Positions 17,680 through 27,520 are shown, numbered from the stretch's first letter. The stretch: 64,000 bases of DNA from Krasilnikovia cinnamomea (GCF_004217545.1 NZ_SHKY01000001.1:806001-870000), one strand, 5' to 3'. Notes: generated from the letters alone by a model not told the origin. Program-made: numbers and translations.

Positions 17680-18219
17680 ATGCTCGCCGGAATCGTCGTG
17701 CCGGGTCGCGGATACACCGCGCAGGGTCCGCTGCTCGACCTCGCCGACCACGCGCTACGCGACCGGCAGGCGCATCTGGAGACGATCTCGTGGACCGTGC
17801 CGTCCGGTCTGCTGGACGTGGGACCGGAGCCGTTCGTGCGGGCGCACGTGGAAGCGGCCCTGCACCGGGCGCACGAGGCCGCGCCGAACGCCCGGCCGGT
17901 GGTGATCGCCAAGTCGCTGGGCTGCTGGGCGGCCGCCCTGGCGGCAGAACGCGGGCTGCCCGCGGTCTGGCTGACCCCGGTGCTCACCGCCGACGACGTC
18001 GTCGCCGCCATCGGCCGCAACCCCGCCCCGGCGCTGCTGGTCTGCGGCACCGCGGACTTCGCCTGGGTGCCCGAGGCCGCGCAGGCGACGGGCAAGCCCG
18101 TGGTAACCGTCGCGGACGGCGACCACAACCTGCGGGTGCCCGGCCCGCTGCACCGCTACACCGACGCGCTCGGCACCGTGGGCACCGCGATCGAGGAGTT
18201 CCTCGACGGGCTCGGTTAG
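17680..18219 (+). CDS. Small alpha/beta-hydrolase-like protein
   Basis: 179-residue protein that starts MLAGIVVPGRGYTAQGPLLD and has the nucleophile-elbow-like VVIAKSLGCWAAALAA (Ser in KSLG), a possible acid in GTADFAWVP and a possible catalytic His in VADGDHNL. This order Ser-Asp-His is that of short alpha/beta hydrolases. No signal peptide. The gene is convergent with hisS and their stop codons overlap by four bases. Function beyond hydrolase fold is unknown. Confidence 0.7.
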   Translation: MLAGIVVPGRGYTAQGPLLDLADHALRDRQAHLETISWTVPSGLLDVGPEPFVRAHVEAALHRAHEAAPNARPVVIAKSLGCWAAALAAERGLPAVWLTPVLTADDVVAAIGRNPAPALLVCGTADFAWVPEAAQATGKPVVTVADGDHNLRVPGPLHRYTDALGTVGTAIEEFLDGLG

Positions 18220-19538
18220 CCCGCGCTGACCGTCGCGTGCCGGTCGGCGGCGGGTGGCTCCCAGGTCGCCGGGTCCGCGTCGACCTGTGCGCCCGAGCGG
18301 ATGTCCTTGACCGAATCGGCCGCCCCCTCCACACCCGGGAACCACACGTACGGCACCCCGCGCCGCTCGGCGAAGCGGATCTGCTTGCCGAACTTCGCCG
18401 CCGTCGGCGCCACCTCGGTGGCGATGCCGCGACGGCGCAGCGCGGTCGCGATCCGGTCGCAGGCGGGCCGCAGTTCCTCGTTCGGCAGGGCCACCACGAC
18501 GCAGGTGGGCACGGGGCGGGACACCGCCAGCGCGTCGCGGCCGAACAGCAGCCCGAGCATCCGGGACACGCCGATGGAGATGCCGACCCCGGGGAAGCGT
18601 TCCGTGCCCGAGGTGGCGAGGTTGTCGTACCGGCCGCCGGAGCAGATCGAGCCGAACTGCTCGTAGCCCCGCAGCTGGGTCTCGTAGACCGTGCCGGTGT
18701 AGTAGTCCAGGCCGCGGGCGATCTTCAGGTCCGCCACCACCAGGCCGGGGGCGTGCTCGGCGGCGGCCTCCACCACCCGGACCAACTCGCCGAGGCCCTC
18801 GTCGAGCAGCGGGTCGTCCACGCCGAGGGCGCGTACCGCGTCGACGAACGAGGCGTCCGACGCGCTGATCTCCGCCAGCTTCAGGCATGCGGCGGCCTGG
18901 GCGTCGCTCGCCCCGGCGGTCTCGACCAGCAGCGCGGCCACCTTCTCCGGGCCGATCTTGTCGAGCTTGTCGACCGTACGCAGCACCTGCTCGGTGTCGG
19001 CCAGACCGAGGCCGCGGTAGAAGCCCTCGCAGACCTTGCGGTTGTTCACCAGGATCCGGGCGGGCGGGATCGGCAGGGCGGCGAACACGTCGCCGATCAC
19101 CAGCGGCATCTCGGTGTCGTAGTGGAACGGCAGGGTGTCGCGGTCGACCACGTCGATGTCGGCCTGCAGGAACTCCCGGTACCGGCCCTCCTGCGGGCGC
19201 TCGCCGCGCCACACCTTCTGGATCTGGTAGCGCCGGAACGGGAACTGCAGCTTGCCCGCGTTCTCCAGCACGAAGCGCGCGAACGGCACGGTCAGGTCGA
19301 AGTGCAGGCCGAGCGCGTCGTCCCCGCCGGGCGCGGACGGGTCCTCCTGCAGGCGGCGCAGGACGTACACCTCCTTGGAGGTCTCGCCCTTGCGCAGCAG
19401 CTGGTCCAGCGGCTCGACCGCGCGGGTCTCCAGGGGGGCGAAGCCGTACAGCTCGAAGGTGGCGCGGATCTTGTCCAGCACGTACTGCTCGATCAGGCGC
19501 TGGGGCGGCAGCCACTCGGGGAAGCCGGAAATGGGCAC
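18216..19538 (-). CDS. hisS: Histidyl-tRNA synthetase
   Basis: Class II aminoacyl-tRNA synthetase charging tRNA-His, 440 aa. Seen: motif 2 region FRRYQIQKVWRGERPQEGRYREFLQADID, the histidine-binding LKIARGLDYYTGTVYE, and motif 3 PGVGISIGVSRM. The C-terminal anticodon domain follows. The start is ATG at 19538. It lies 20 bases downstream of a metallo-beta-lactamase-fold gene in the same direction, the order also seen in other actinobacteria next to cyclophilin and rel. Confidence 0.97.
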   Translation of the reverse strand: MPISGFPEWLPPQRLIEQYVLDKIRATFELYGFAPLETRAVEPLDQLLRKGETSKEVYVLRRLQEDPSAPGGDDALGLHFDLTVPFARFVLENAGKLQFPFRRYQIQKVWRGERPQEGRYREFLQADIDVVDRDTLPFHYDTEMPLVIGDVFAALPIPPARILVNNRKVCEGFYRGLGLADTEQVLRTVDKLDKIGPEKVAALLVETAGASDAQAAACLKLAEISASDASFVDAVRALGVDDPLLDEGLGELVRVVEAAAEHAPGLVVADLKIARGLDYYTGTVYETQLRGYEQFGSICSGGRYDNLATSGTERFPGVGISIGVSRMLGLLFGRDALAVSRPVPTCVVVALPNEELRPACDRIATALRRRGIATEVAPTAAKFGKQIRFAERRGVPYVWFPGVEGAADSVKDIRSGAQVDADPATWEPPAADRHATVSAG

Positions 19539-19557
19539 TGTCTCTCCGTATACGGGG

Positions 19558-20256
19558 TCAGAGGCCGCGGCGGGGCGCGCCGGTCAGTTCCCGCAGGTAC
19601 GGGTTCGAGGCGCGCTCGCGGCCGATGGTCGTTGCCGGTCCGTGGCCGGGCAGCACGACGGTGTCGTCGGCCAGCGGCAGGATCTTGTCCCGCAGGCTGG
19701 ACATCATCGTCGCCGTGTCGCCGCCCGGCAGGTCGGTGCGTCCGATGGAGCCGGCGAACAGCACGTCACCGGAGAGGCAGACCTCATCTGCGTCCCACGT
19801 CGTGCCGGCGCCGGGCAGCCGGAACAGCACCGACCCGCCGGTATGGCCGGGCGCGTGGTCGACCGTGATCTCGATGCCCGCGATGGTCAGCGTGCCGCCG
19901 TCGGTCAGCTCGGCCACGTCCTCGGGCTCGGTGTACGGCAGCCGGCCGCCGAACAGGGCGGCCAGGTCGATGCTCAGCCCCTTGGCGGGGTCGGCCAGCA
20001 GTTCGCGGTCGGCGGGGTGCACGTACGCGGTGATGCCGCGGGCGCCGCACACCGGCGCGACGGAGAAGGTGTGATCCAGGTGGCCGTGAGTCAGCAGCAC
20101 GGCGGCCGGGTGCAGCCGGTGCTTCGCGATCACCTCGTCGAGCCGGTCCAGCACGCCGATGCCCGGGTCGACGATCAGGCACTGCTCCCCCGGACCGGCG
20201 GCCAGCACGTAGCAGTTGGTGCCGAACGCCTCGGCCTCGAAGCCGGTGACGAGCAC
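19558..20256 (-). CDS. Metallo-beta-lactamase-fold hydrolase, glyoxalase II-like
   Basis: 232-residue zinc hydrolase. It has the family motif THGHLDHT (H-x-H-x-D-H), then the later zinc ligands in DHAPGHTGGS and LSGDVLF. Glyoxalase II-type enzymes hydrolyse thioesters such as S-lactoyl conjugates; the exact thiol substrate in this organism is unknown (glutathione is not expected in actinobacteria). I choose GTG 20256 with GAGGGG upstream; an in-frame GTG at 20274 would add six residues. The upstream 240 bases hold divergent promoters for this gene and the cyclophilin pair. Confidence 0.87.
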   Translation of the reverse strand: MLVTGFEAEAFGTNCYVLAAGPGEQCLIVDPGIGVLDRLDEVIAKHRLHPAAVLLTHGHLDHTFSVAPVCGARGITAYVHPADRELLADPAKGLSIDLAALFGGRLPYTEPEDVAELTDGGTLTIAGIEITVDHAPGHTGGSVLFRLPGAGTTWDADEVCLSGDVLFAGSIGRTDLPGGDTATMMSSLRDKILPLADDTVVLPGHGPATTIGRERASNPYLRELTGAPRRGL

Positions 20257-20498
20257 AGGGCACCCCTCTCGCACGGTCGGTATCGCCCCGCGAGCCTACC
20301 GTGCGGGGTGGTTCGGTCGGCGGTGCACCGGGACGGGCCGCCACACCGTACACACCGTGACGGAACCTCGCACACCACATTCTCAGGAGTTACCCGTACA
20401 CTCTTGCGGGCGTGTGGCATCGCGCACTCGCCGCAACAGGCCGGTGTGCGCACCGGGTGGGCGCGCGCGCCGCGACGGGATGAGGAAGGAAACACTCG

Positions 20499-21374
20499 GT
20501 GGCATCCAGCAAGGACCGGCAGCGGAAACTGGCGCGGGCCAAGCTCGACCGGCAGCAGGCGCGCCGGGCCTCGAAGCTGCAGCGCCGCCGGCGGATCCAG
20601 GCCGGCGTGGGTGCCGCGCTCGGGCTGCTGCTCATCGTCGGCGGGGTGGCCTGGCTGGGTGGCGCCTTCGACAGCGACGACACGGACGCCCCGGACGCTT
20701 CCGCCTCCGACGTGTGCGCGTGGACCCCGCAGAGCGCGACGACCAACACCAGCCTCAAGGAGGTCGGCACGCCGCCGACCAAGGGCATTCCGACCTCGGG
20801 CCCCCAGACGATGACGATCACCACCAACAAGGGCAAGCCGATCGTCGTGAGCATGGACACGGCCACCACGCCGTGCAGTGCGGCCAGCTTCAACTACCTT
20901 GCGGGCAAGAAGTTCTTCGACAACACCGAGTGCCATGAGCTCACCACCGACGGCGCGGTCCGCTGCGGCGACCCGACGGGTACGGGCCAGGGCGGCCCGA
21001 CGTACAGCTTCTATGACGAGAACCTGCCCACGGCTCCGCCGACCCCGGCGCCGAGCCCCTCGGTGAAGACCCCGCCGAAGATCGCTCCGCTGTACCCGAG
21101 GGGCACGGTCGCCATGATCGGCAACCCGCCGGGCAGCAACGGCAGCCAGTTCCTGATCTTCTTCAAGGACTTCAGCCCGAAGACCCCGCAGTACTCGATC
21201 GTCGGCCGGGTCACCGACGGCCTGGACACCGTGGCGGCGATCGGGCGCATCCCGGTCGTGGACAATGGCTCCGGCGCCAAGGTCAAGCCCAAGGACAAGA
21301 TCGTTGTGCAGAGCGTGACCGTCTCCGCCGCGACCGGCGCCACGCCGGCGCCCAGCACCAGCAGCCAGTCCTGA
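20499..21374 (+). CDS. Membrane-anchored cyclophilin-like protein, probably impaired
   Basis: Peptidyl-prolyl isomerase fold outside the membrane: basic N-terminus of about 35 residues, one membrane helix (VGAALGLLLIVGGVAWLGG), a linker, then a cyclophilin-like domain (291 aa in total). GSQFLIFFKD and the start of the domain are recognisable. However, the region that should read FHRVI-PGF-QGGD reads CHELTTDGAVRCGD, so the catalytic arginine is missing. An insertion rich in P (TAPPTPAPSPSVKTPPK) also sits in the domain. It may be a chaperone without isomerase activity. GTG start with AGGAAGG upstream. Followed directly by a second paralogue. Confidence 0.82.
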   Translation: MASSKDRQRKLARAKLDRQQARRASKLQRRRRIQAGVGAALGLLLIVGGVAWLGGAFDSDDTDAPDASASDVCAWTPQSATTNTSLKEVGTPPTKGIPTSGPQTMTITTNKGKPIVVSMDTATTPCSAASFNYLAGKKFFDNTECHELTTDGAVRCGDPTGTGQGGPTYSFYDENLPTAPPTPAPSPSVKTPPKIAPLYPRGTVAMIGNPPGSNGSQFLIFFKDFSPKTPQYSIVGRVTDGLDTVAAIGRIPVVDNGSGAKVKPKDKIVVQSVTVSAATGATPAPSTSSQS

Positions 21375-21411
21375 CCACCCTCACCGCACCGAGGCATACA
21401 GGAGGAAGACC

Positions 21412-22248
21412 GTGTCGTCGATCAAGGACCGGCAGCGCGCGGCGGCGCGGGCCCGGCTCGAGAAGGAGATGGCCGAGCGCGCGGCGGCCGCCAAGAAGCG
21501 GCGCCAGCGCCAGGCCATCATCGGGTCGGCCGCCGCGGTCGTACTCATCGCCGGCGCCGCCGTGTGGATCGTGACCGCCATGCGCGACGACGACAAGAAG
21601 TCGACGTCCAACGCCGGCGCCCCGCCGGCGGGCACGGTCGCCTGCACCTGGACCCCCGTGCCGGCCAATGGCGGCAAGGTCAAGGACGTCGGCACGCCCC
21701 CGCCCAACGTGCCGAACACCGGCACCAGTGTCATGACGATCGACACGAACCTGGGCAAGATGACGGCGAAGCTCGACCTGAGCAAGGTGCCGTGCACGGC
21801 GGCCAGCTTCCAGCACCTGGGCAGCAAGAACTTCTGGAACGACACCAAGTGCCACCGGGTGGTCAACGAGCCCGGCTTCCGGGTGCTGCAGTGCGGCGAC
21901 CCGTTCGCCAAGGGCAAGGGCTACCGGGAGACCGACGGTACGGGCGGCCCGAGCTACACCATGGCCGAGGAGAACCTGCCCACCGACCAGAACAACCCGT
22001 ACCCGGCGGGCTCGATCGCGATGGCCAACACCGGGCAGCCCAACAGCTCGGGCAGCCAGTTCTTCATCGTCGCGGAGGACACGAAGCTGCCGCCCAGCTA
22101 CACCCTGGTCGGCAAGCTCGACTCCGGCCTGGACATTGTCCAGAAGGTCGTCAAGGCGGGCGACGACGGCGCGTTCAAGGCACAGGCGGGTGGCGGTCAC
22201 CCCAAGATGGAGACCGTGATCAAGTCGGTGTCGGTCAGCCCGAGCTGA
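21412..22248 (+). CDS. Membrane-anchored cyclophilin-type peptidyl-prolyl isomerase
   Basis: Second cyclophilin of a tandem pair, 278 aa. It has the same layout: SSIKDRQR basic start, coiled basic helix, membrane segment (AIIGSAAAVVLIAGAAVWIV), linker and cyclophilin domain. Here the catalytic Arg is present in KCHRVVNEPGFRVLQCGDP, and SGSQFFIVAEDT is typical. It should assist folding of exported proteins at the outer face of the membrane. Equivalent to the ppiB-like gene next to rel in mycobacteria. The start is GTG 21412 with AGGAGGA upstream, 37 bases after the first paralogue. A strong bidirectional terminator separates it from convergent rel. Confidence 0.92.
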   Translation: MSSIKDRQRAAARARLEKEMAERAAAAKKRRQRQAIIGSAAAVVLIAGAAVWIVTAMRDDDKKSTSNAGAPPAGTVACTWTPVPANGGKVKDVGTPPPNVPNTGTSVMTIDTNLGKMTAKLDLSKVPCTAASFQHLGSKNFWNDTKCHRVVNEPGFRVLQCGDPFAKGKGYRETDGTGGPSYTMAEENLPTDQNNPYPAGSIAMANTGQPNSSGSQFFIVAEDTKLPPSYTLVGKLDSGLDIVQKVVKAGDDGAFKAQAGGGHPKMETVIKSVSVSPS

Positions 22249-22257
22249 CCCGTACAC

Positions 22258-22295
22258 GAAGAGAGGGCGCGGACCGTGGTCCGCGCCCTCTTCCG
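22258..22295. terminator. Bidirectional terminator between cyclophilin and rel
   Basis: Stem GAGGGCGCGGAC / GTCCGCGCCCTC around CGTG, extended by GAAGA / TCTTC-type flanks. It lies between convergent stop codons and can serve both strands. Confidence 0.85.
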
Positions 22296-22302
22296 TTGTC
22301 TG

Positions 22303-25300
22303 TCAGGCCCCCGAGGTGACCCGGTAGGCGTCGAATACGCCGTCCACCTTGCGCACCGCGGCGACCAGATGGCCCAGGTGCTTCGGGTCGGCCATCTCGA
22401 AGGTGAACCGGCTGACCGCCACCCGGTCCCGGGTGGTGGTGACCGTCGCGGACAGGATGTTGACCCGCTCCTCCGACAGCACGCGGGTCACGTCCGCCAG
22501 CAGCTTGTGCCGGTCGAGCGCCTCCACCTGGATGGCCACCAGGAACGTCGACGCGCTGGTCGGCTTCCAGCTGACCTCGACGACCCGTTCCCGCTGCATC
22601 CGCAGGTCCTCCGCGTTCGCGCAGTCCTCGCGGTGCACGCTGACCCCGCCGGAACGGGTGACGAAGCCGAACACCGTGTCGCCCGGCACCGGGGTGCAGC
22701 AGCGGGCCAGCTTCACCCACACGTCGCTGACACCCTTGACGACGACGCCGGGATCCTGGGCGCTGCCCCGGGTACGCGGGGGGCGGGTGGCCACGGCGGT
22801 CTCGGCGATGTCCTCGACCGCGCCCTCCTCGCCGCCGAACCCGGCGACGAGCTTCTGCACCACCGACTGCGCCGACACCGTGTTCTCGCCGACCGCCGCG
22901 TACAGCGACGCCACGTCGGCCAGGTGCAGGTCGCGGGCGATCGTGGTGAGGTTCTCGCTGGTCAGCATGCGCTGCAGGGGCAGGCCCTGCTTGCGCATCG
23001 CCTTGACGATGGCTTCCTTGCCGACCTCGATCGCCTCTTCGCGGCGCTCCTTGTTGAAGTACTGCCGGATCTTCGTACGGGCGCGGGGGCTCTTGACGAA
23101 GCCGAGCCAGTCCTGGGTCGGGCCCGCCGAGGACGACTTCGAGGTGAAGATCTCGATGACGTCGCCGTTGGACAGTGTGGACTCCAGCGGCACCAGCTTG
23201 CCGTTGACCCGGGCGCCGATGCACTTGTGGCCGACCTCGGTGTGCACCGCGTACGCGAAGTCGACCGGGGTGGAACCGGTCGGCAGCGGGATGACGTCGC
23301 CCTTGGGGGTGAAGACGTACACCTCCTGGCTGGACAGGTCGAAGCGCAACGCGTCGAGGAACTCGCTCGGGTCGCTGGCCTCCCGCTGCCAGTCAAGTAA
23401 CTGGCGCAACCACGTCATCTCGTCGATGTGCGCGGGCGGGCCCACGATCGTGGCGCCCTTCTGCTCCTTGTACTTCCAGTGCGCGGCGATGCCGAACTCG
23501 GCGGTGCGGTGCATCGCGAACGTACGGATCTGCATCTCGACCGGCTTGCCGGTCGGGCCGATGACCGTCGTGTGCAGCGACTGGTACATGTTGAACTTCG
23601 GCATCGCGATGTAGTCCTTGAACCGGCCCGGCACGGGCTGCCAGTTCGCGTGGATGACGCCGAGGGCCGCGTAGCAGTCGCGGACCGTGTCCACCAGGAT
23701 GCGCACGCCGACCAGGTCGTAGATGTCGTTGAAGTCGCGGCCCCGCACGATCATCTTCTGGTAGATCGAGTACAGGTGCTTCGGGCGGCCGGTGACCTCC
23801 GCCTTGATCTTCGCGGACTTCAGGTCGAGTTGGACCCGCTGGGTGACCTGGCGCAGCAGCGCCTCGCGCTGCGGCTGGTGCTCCCCGATCAGCCGGTTGA
23901 TCTCCTCGAACCGCTTTGGGAACAGGGTCCCGAACGCGAGGTCCTCCAGCTCCCACTTGATCGTGTTCATACCGAGGCGGTGGGCCAGCGGGGCGAGGAT
24001 CTCCAGCGTCTCCTTGGCCTTCTGCTCCTGCTTGGCGCGGGGCAGGAAGGTCAGCGTACGCATGTTGTGCAGCCGGTCGGCCAGCTTGATGACCAGCACC
24101 CGGGGGTCCTTGGCCATGGCCACGACCATCTTGCGGATCGTCTCGGCCTTCGCCGCGTCGCCCAGCTTCACCCGGTCGAGCTTCGTCACGCCGTCGACCA
24201 GCAGCGCCACCTCGGGGCCGAAGTCGGCCTTCATCTGCTCGAGGGAGTACGCCGTGTCCTCGATCGTGTCGTGCAGCAGCGCGGCCACCAGGGTGGTGGT
24301 GTCCATGCCGAGGTTCGCCAGGATCGTCGCGACCGCGAGCGGATGCGTGATGTACGGGTCGCCCGACTTGCGGTACTGCCCCGAGTGCCAGCGGGCCGCC
24401 ACGTCGAACGCCCGCTGCAACGCCCGGATGTCCGCCTTCGGGTGGCTGGCCCGGTGGGTCGCGATCAGCGGCTCGAGCACCTCGCTGACCTGGGTGCTCT
24501 GCCACGGGGCGTTGAACCGGGCGAGCCGGGCCCGGACCCGGCGGCCGGTCGGTGCGCTGGCCAGCGCACCGAGCGGGGCGCTCGGGTCGTCGGCGGGCGC
24601 CAGCGGCTGGGTCGCGTCGGGGTCGGGGCCGCTCGGGCGCGCGGTCGTGGTCGGGCGGCCAGACGATGCCGGCCGGCTGGGCGCTCCCGGCCGCACGGTG
24701 GTGGCCCCGGTGCGCGCGGCCCGGGCGGTCGCCTCACCCTTGGACGCGTCACCGCCCTTGGCGGTCTGACCCGTGGGCGTCTTCCCCTTGGACGTCTCCG
24801 CCTTCGGCGACGCAGCGGGCGGGGCGGTCTTGGAGGCTGCCGTCTTGGACACTGCGGCCTTGGGCGCCTCGCCCCGGGACGCCTCGCCCGGGGACGCCTC
24901 GCCCGGGGACGCCTCGCCCGGGGACGCCTCGCCCGGGGACGCCTCGCCCTTGGGCGACGCCGTCTTGGCCGCCTGGCCCTTGGCGGGCGCGGCGTGCGGC
25001 TCAGCCTGGGGGGACGGGGCCTTGGTGACCTCGCCCTTGGACGGCGCGGCCTTGGTCGCTTGGCTCTTGGCCGGCGCTGCCTGCGGCCCGCCTTTGGCCG
25101 GCGCTGCCTGCGGCTCAGCCTTGGGCGGCTCAGCCTTGGGCGGCTCAGCCTTGGGCGGCTCAGCCTTGGGCGGCTCAGCCTTGGGCGGCTCAGCCTTGGG
25201 CGGCGCGGCCTTGGGCGACGCCTTCGACGGGCGGTCGCCTGCGGGCGGCGCGGGATCGGCCGGGCGGTTGCCCGAGCGCGACCTGGTGGGGCCTTCCACC

Positions 25301-25494
25301 ACCGGTGGACCGCCATTGGGCTGCGCGAGGTCAGCGACCGGCGCCGCTCCGGGATTCGTCGCGTCTCCGGCCGCCTGTGATGCGCCTGGGCGTGCGGAGT
25401 CCGCAGCGGCCACCGCCTGGGCGTCCGCGCCGGGCGGTGAGCTGTCGGTCGGCTGCACCGCGCCCTTCACTGGAGGAGCGACGTCGCTGGACAC
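22303..25494 (-). CDS. rel: Bifunctional (p)ppGpp synthetase/hydrolase Rel with long repeat-rich N-terminus
   Basis: Stringent-response enzyme that makes and degrades (p)ppGpp. Seen: HD hydrolase motif HDTIED (about residues 407-412), synthetase region with RFKD (about 624, the RxKD form of bifunctional enzymes) and [11 protein letters not shown], a TGS domain ([22 protein letters not shown]), and a C-terminal ACT domain. The product is about 1063 aa against about 790 in mycobacteria; roughly 330 residues before the HD domain are A/K/P/E repeats (PPKAE, SPGEA). GTG 25494 has GAGGAGG upstream, with only three bases to the start. A GTG at 25578 would add 28 residues. The true start could lie further in. 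Confidence 0.92.
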   Translation of the reverse strand: MSSDVAPPVKGAVQPTDSSPPGADAQAVAAADSARPGASQAAGDATNPGAAPVADLAQPNGGPPVVEGPTRSRSGNRPADPAPPAGDRPSKASPKAAPPKAEPPKAEPPKAEPPKAEPPKAEPPKAEPQAAPAKGGPQAAPAKSQATKAAPSKGEVTKAPSPQAEPHAAPAKGQAAKTASPKGEASPGEASPGEASPGEASPGEASRGEAPKAAVSKTAASKTAPPAASPKAETSKGKTPTGQTAKGGDASKGEATARAARTGATTVRPGAPSRPASSGRPTTTARPSGPDPDATQPLAPADDPSAPLGALASAPTGRRVRARLARFNAPWQSTQVSEVLEPLIATHRASHPKADIRALQRAFDVAARWHSGQYRKSGDPYITHPLAVATILANLGMDTTTLVAALLHDTIEDTAYSLEQMKADFGPEVALLVDGVTKLDRVKLGDAAKAETIRKMVVAMAKDPRVLVIKLADRLHNMRTLTFLPRAKQEQKAKETLEILAPLAHRLGMNTIKWELEDLAFGTLFPKRFEEINRLIGEHQPQREALLRQVTQRVQLDLKSAKIKAEVTGRPKHLYSIYQKMIVRGRDFNDIYDLVGVRILVDTVRDCYAALGVIHANWQPVPGRFKDYIAMPKFNMYQSLHTTVIGPTGKPVEMQIRTFAMHRTAEFGIAAHWKYKEQKGATIVGPPAHIDEMTWLRQLLDWQREASDPSEFLDALRFDLSSQEVYVFTPKGDVIPLPTGSTPVDFAYAVHTEVGHKCIGARVNGKLVPLESTLSNGDVIEIFTSKSSSAGPTQDWLGFVKSPRARTKIRQYFNKERREEAIEVGKEAIVKAMRKQGLPLQRMLTSENLTTIARDLHLADVASLYAAVGENTVSAQSVVQKLVAGFGGEEGAVEDIAETAVATRPPRTRGSAQDPGVVVKGVSDVWVKLARCCTPVPGDTVFGFVTRSGGVSVHREDCANAEDLRMQRERVVEVSWKPTSASTFLVAIQVEALDRHKLLADVTRVLSEERVNILSATVTTTRDRVAVSRFTFEMADPKHLGHLVAAVRKVDGVFDAYRVTSGA
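24862..24956 (-). repeat. 15-bp tandem repeat in rel (SPGEA)
   Basis: About five to six copies of GCCTCGCCCGGGGAC, encoding SPGEA on the minus strand. Nearly identical copies, in frame. Confidence 0.9.
25111..25209 (-). repeat. 15-bp tandem repeat in rel (PPKAE)
   Basis: About six copies of GGCGGCTCAGCCTTG, encoding PPKAE on the minus strand, with further diverged copies on both sides. In frame with the rel coding sequence. Confidence 0.9.
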
Positions 25495-25667
25495 CGGCCT
25501 CCTCACACCATCGCCAGGGAATCCGCCGGCCGGAGTCGGCCACCGGGCTCCTTCACCGCCAGGAACACCGTTGCTCACCTGGTTGGAAACGTCATCCTAC
25601 CCGGGTCTTCATACCCGGTGGCCGGGCCTGAACTCCGAAAGGGGTCACCTGGTGGGGCCCAAACGGA

Positions 25668-26228
25668 TCAAACGGTCAGGACCGCATGGACCGTACGCGG
25701 GGCCAGCCGTTGCCGACCGTCCAGGAAGCCGAGCTCGAGCAACACCGTGAACCCGGCGACCGTGCCGCCCGCCTGCTCCACCAGGTCGAGCGCCGCCGCC
25801 GCGGTGCCGCCCGTGGCCAGCACGTCGTCGACCACGAGGACCCGCTGTCCGGCGATGAACGCGTCCTCGTGCACCTCGAGGGTGGCTTCGCCGTACTCCA
25901 GCGCGTACGTCGCCGACAGCGCGCGGCGCGGCAGCTTGCCGGCCTTGCGCACCGGCACCACGCCGGTGCCCGTCGCGTAGGCGATGGCCGCCGCGACCAC
26001 GAACCCGCGTGCCTCCACCCCCGCGACCACGTCGAACCGTTGCGCGCCGTGGTGCGCCACGATCTGGTCGATGACCTGCCGGAACACCGGCCCGTCCGCG
26101 AACAGCGGCATGAGGTCCTTGAAGAGGATGCCGGGCTTCGGGAAGTCGGGCACATCCAGCACCCGGCTGGCGACGAGCTCGGCGGCCAGCCGCCCGCTGT
26201 CGCCGCGTACCGCTGCGGTCTCAGTCAC
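25668..26228 (-). CDS. apt: Adenine phosphoribosyltransferase
   Basis: Purine salvage enzyme converting adenine and PRPP to AMP, 186 aa. The PRPP-binding loop VLVVDDVLATGGTA (130-143, D134 and D135) and the N-terminal VPDFPKPGILFKDL are diagnostic. GTG start at 26228. It sits between secF and rel, as in M. tuberculosis (apt-relA). A hairpin lies between secF and apt, so apt may have its own promoter just upstream. Confidence 0.96.
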   Translation of the reverse strand: MTETAAVRGDSGRLAAELVASRVLDVPDFPKPGILFKDLMPLFADGPVFRQVIDQIVAHHGAQRFDVVAGVEARGFVVAAAIAYATGTGVVPVRKAGKLPRRALSATYALEYGEATLEVHEDAFIAGQRVLVVDDVLATGGTAAAALDLVEQAGGTVAGFTVLLELGFLDGRQRLAPRTVHAVLTV

Positions 26229-26253
26229 CCGCTCAGCCTATCGACGGCCGAAA

Positions 26254-26281
26254 GGCCCGCCACCGGTGCGGTGGGCGGGCC
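26254..26281 (-). terminator. Terminator after secF
   Basis: Arms GGCCCGCC and GGCGGGCC with ACCG pairing inside; on the minus strand it is followed by TTT. It lies between the secF stop (26338) and the apt start (26228). Confidence 0.65.
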
Positions 26282-26337
26282 GTTCGGGACATGCTCGGGC
26301 CGGTCGGCGACGCTTGCCGCCACCAGCAGGTTGACGG

Positions 26338-27519
26338 TCAGCGGCGCTTGCCGCCGCCGCCAGGCCGGTTGCCGGACGCGCCGGGACGGCCCCCGCGAGA
26401 GTTGCGCTTGGCGGCCGGGCGAGCCCCCGGGCGGGGGGACGAACCGGCCAGCGCCGGGGCGGCCTCGTCGGAGGCGCCCTCCGCCCGCTTGGCCGCGCCT
26501 TCCGTCCGGGCCGCGGAACGGCGGCTCATCACCCGGGCGTTGTGCGCCTTGATCCGCGGCTCCTGGTCCTTCAGCCAGGACAGCAGCGGCGCCGCGAACA
26601 GGATCGAGGCGGCCACGCCGATGCCCATGCCGACGAACAGCACCAGGCCGAGGTCCTTGAGGGTGCCCGCGCCGAGCAGGCCGGCGCCGATGAACAGCAG
26701 ACCGCCGACCGGCAGCAGCGCCACCAGACCAGTGTTGATCGAGCGCATCAGGGTCTGGTTGACCGCCAGGTTGGTGGCCTCGCCGTAGGTCTGCGTGCTG
26801 CCCGCCGTGATGCCCCGGGTGTTCTCCTGCACCTTGTCGAACACCACGACCACGTCATACAGGGAGAAGCCCAGAATCGTCAGGAAGCCGATCACCGTGG
26901 ACGGGGTGACCTCGAAGCCGATCAGCGAGTAGACGCCCGCCGTGAGGACCAGGTCGAGCAGCAGCGACGAGACCGCGGCCACGGCCATCCGCCACTCGAA
27001 GCGGATCACCAGATACCCCATCACCAGGACGAGGAAGACGCCGAGCCCGATCAGGGCCTGCCGGGTGACCGCTCCGCCCCAGGCGGCCGAGACCTGGCTG
27101 TCGCTGACCTGGGTGGCGTCGACCTTGAGATCCTGGACGATGGCGGCCTTCGCGTCCGCGGCCTGCTGCGGGGTCATCGTGGACGCCCGGATGGTGTAGA
27201 ACTGCTGCCCCCCTCCGGCACGGCCGACCTTCTGCGCGGCGCCGACGTGGGCCTCCGGAGCGACCGACTCGACCGCCCGCGACACCCCGTCCTGGATCTC
27301 GGTCTGCGTCAGCTCACGGCCCTGAGCGGTGGCGGGCACGTTGAACGCCGTGCCGCCCTCGAACTCGATGCCCAGCTCGAAACCGCGGAAGATGAAGCTG
27401 CCGATCGCGACGAGCGTGAGCAGAGCCGAGATGAGGAACCACTGCCTGCGCCGCCCGATGATGTTGAGGTTCGCCTCGCCTCGGTACAGGCGATCGGCGA
27501 AACCGCCGGTGCGGGCCAT
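26338..27519 (-). CDS. secF: Protein translocase subunit SecF
   Basis: Membrane component that, with SecD, uses the proton motive force to finish protein export. 393 aa. The first membrane helix (WFLISALLTLVAIGSFIFRG) is followed by the periplasmic P4-type domain with FELGIEFEGGTAF, then five helices including the YDVVVVFDKVQEN segment typical of SecF. About 75 basic and low-complexity residues extend the C-terminus in the cytoplasm (RSAARTEGAAKRAEG). ATG start one base after the secD stop, so translation is coupled. Confidence 0.96.
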   Translation of the reverse strand: MARTGGFADRLYRGEANLNIIGRRRQWFLISALLTLVAIGSFIFRGFELGIEFEGGTAFNVPATAQGRELTQTEIQDGVSRAVESVAPEAHVGAAQKVGRAGGGQQFYTIRASTMTPQQAADAKAAIVQDLKVDATQVSDSQVSAAWGGAVTRQALIGLGVFLVLVMGYLVIRFEWRMAVAAVSSLLLDLVLTAGVYSLIGFEVTPSTVIGFLTILGFSLYDVVVVFDKVQENTRGITAGSTQTYGEATNLAVNQTLMRSINTGLVALLPVGGLLFIGAGLLGAGTLKDLGLVLFVGMGIGVAASILFAAPLLSWLKDQEPRIKAHNARVMSRRSAARTEGAAKRAEGASDEAAPALAGSSPRPGARPAAKRNSRGGRPGASGNRPGGGGKRR

Positions 27520-27520
27520 C

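Noticed and set aside
22349-23614. Long plus-strand frame opposite rel
   Set aside because: Shadow of the conserved Rel coding region, with no RBS or motif.
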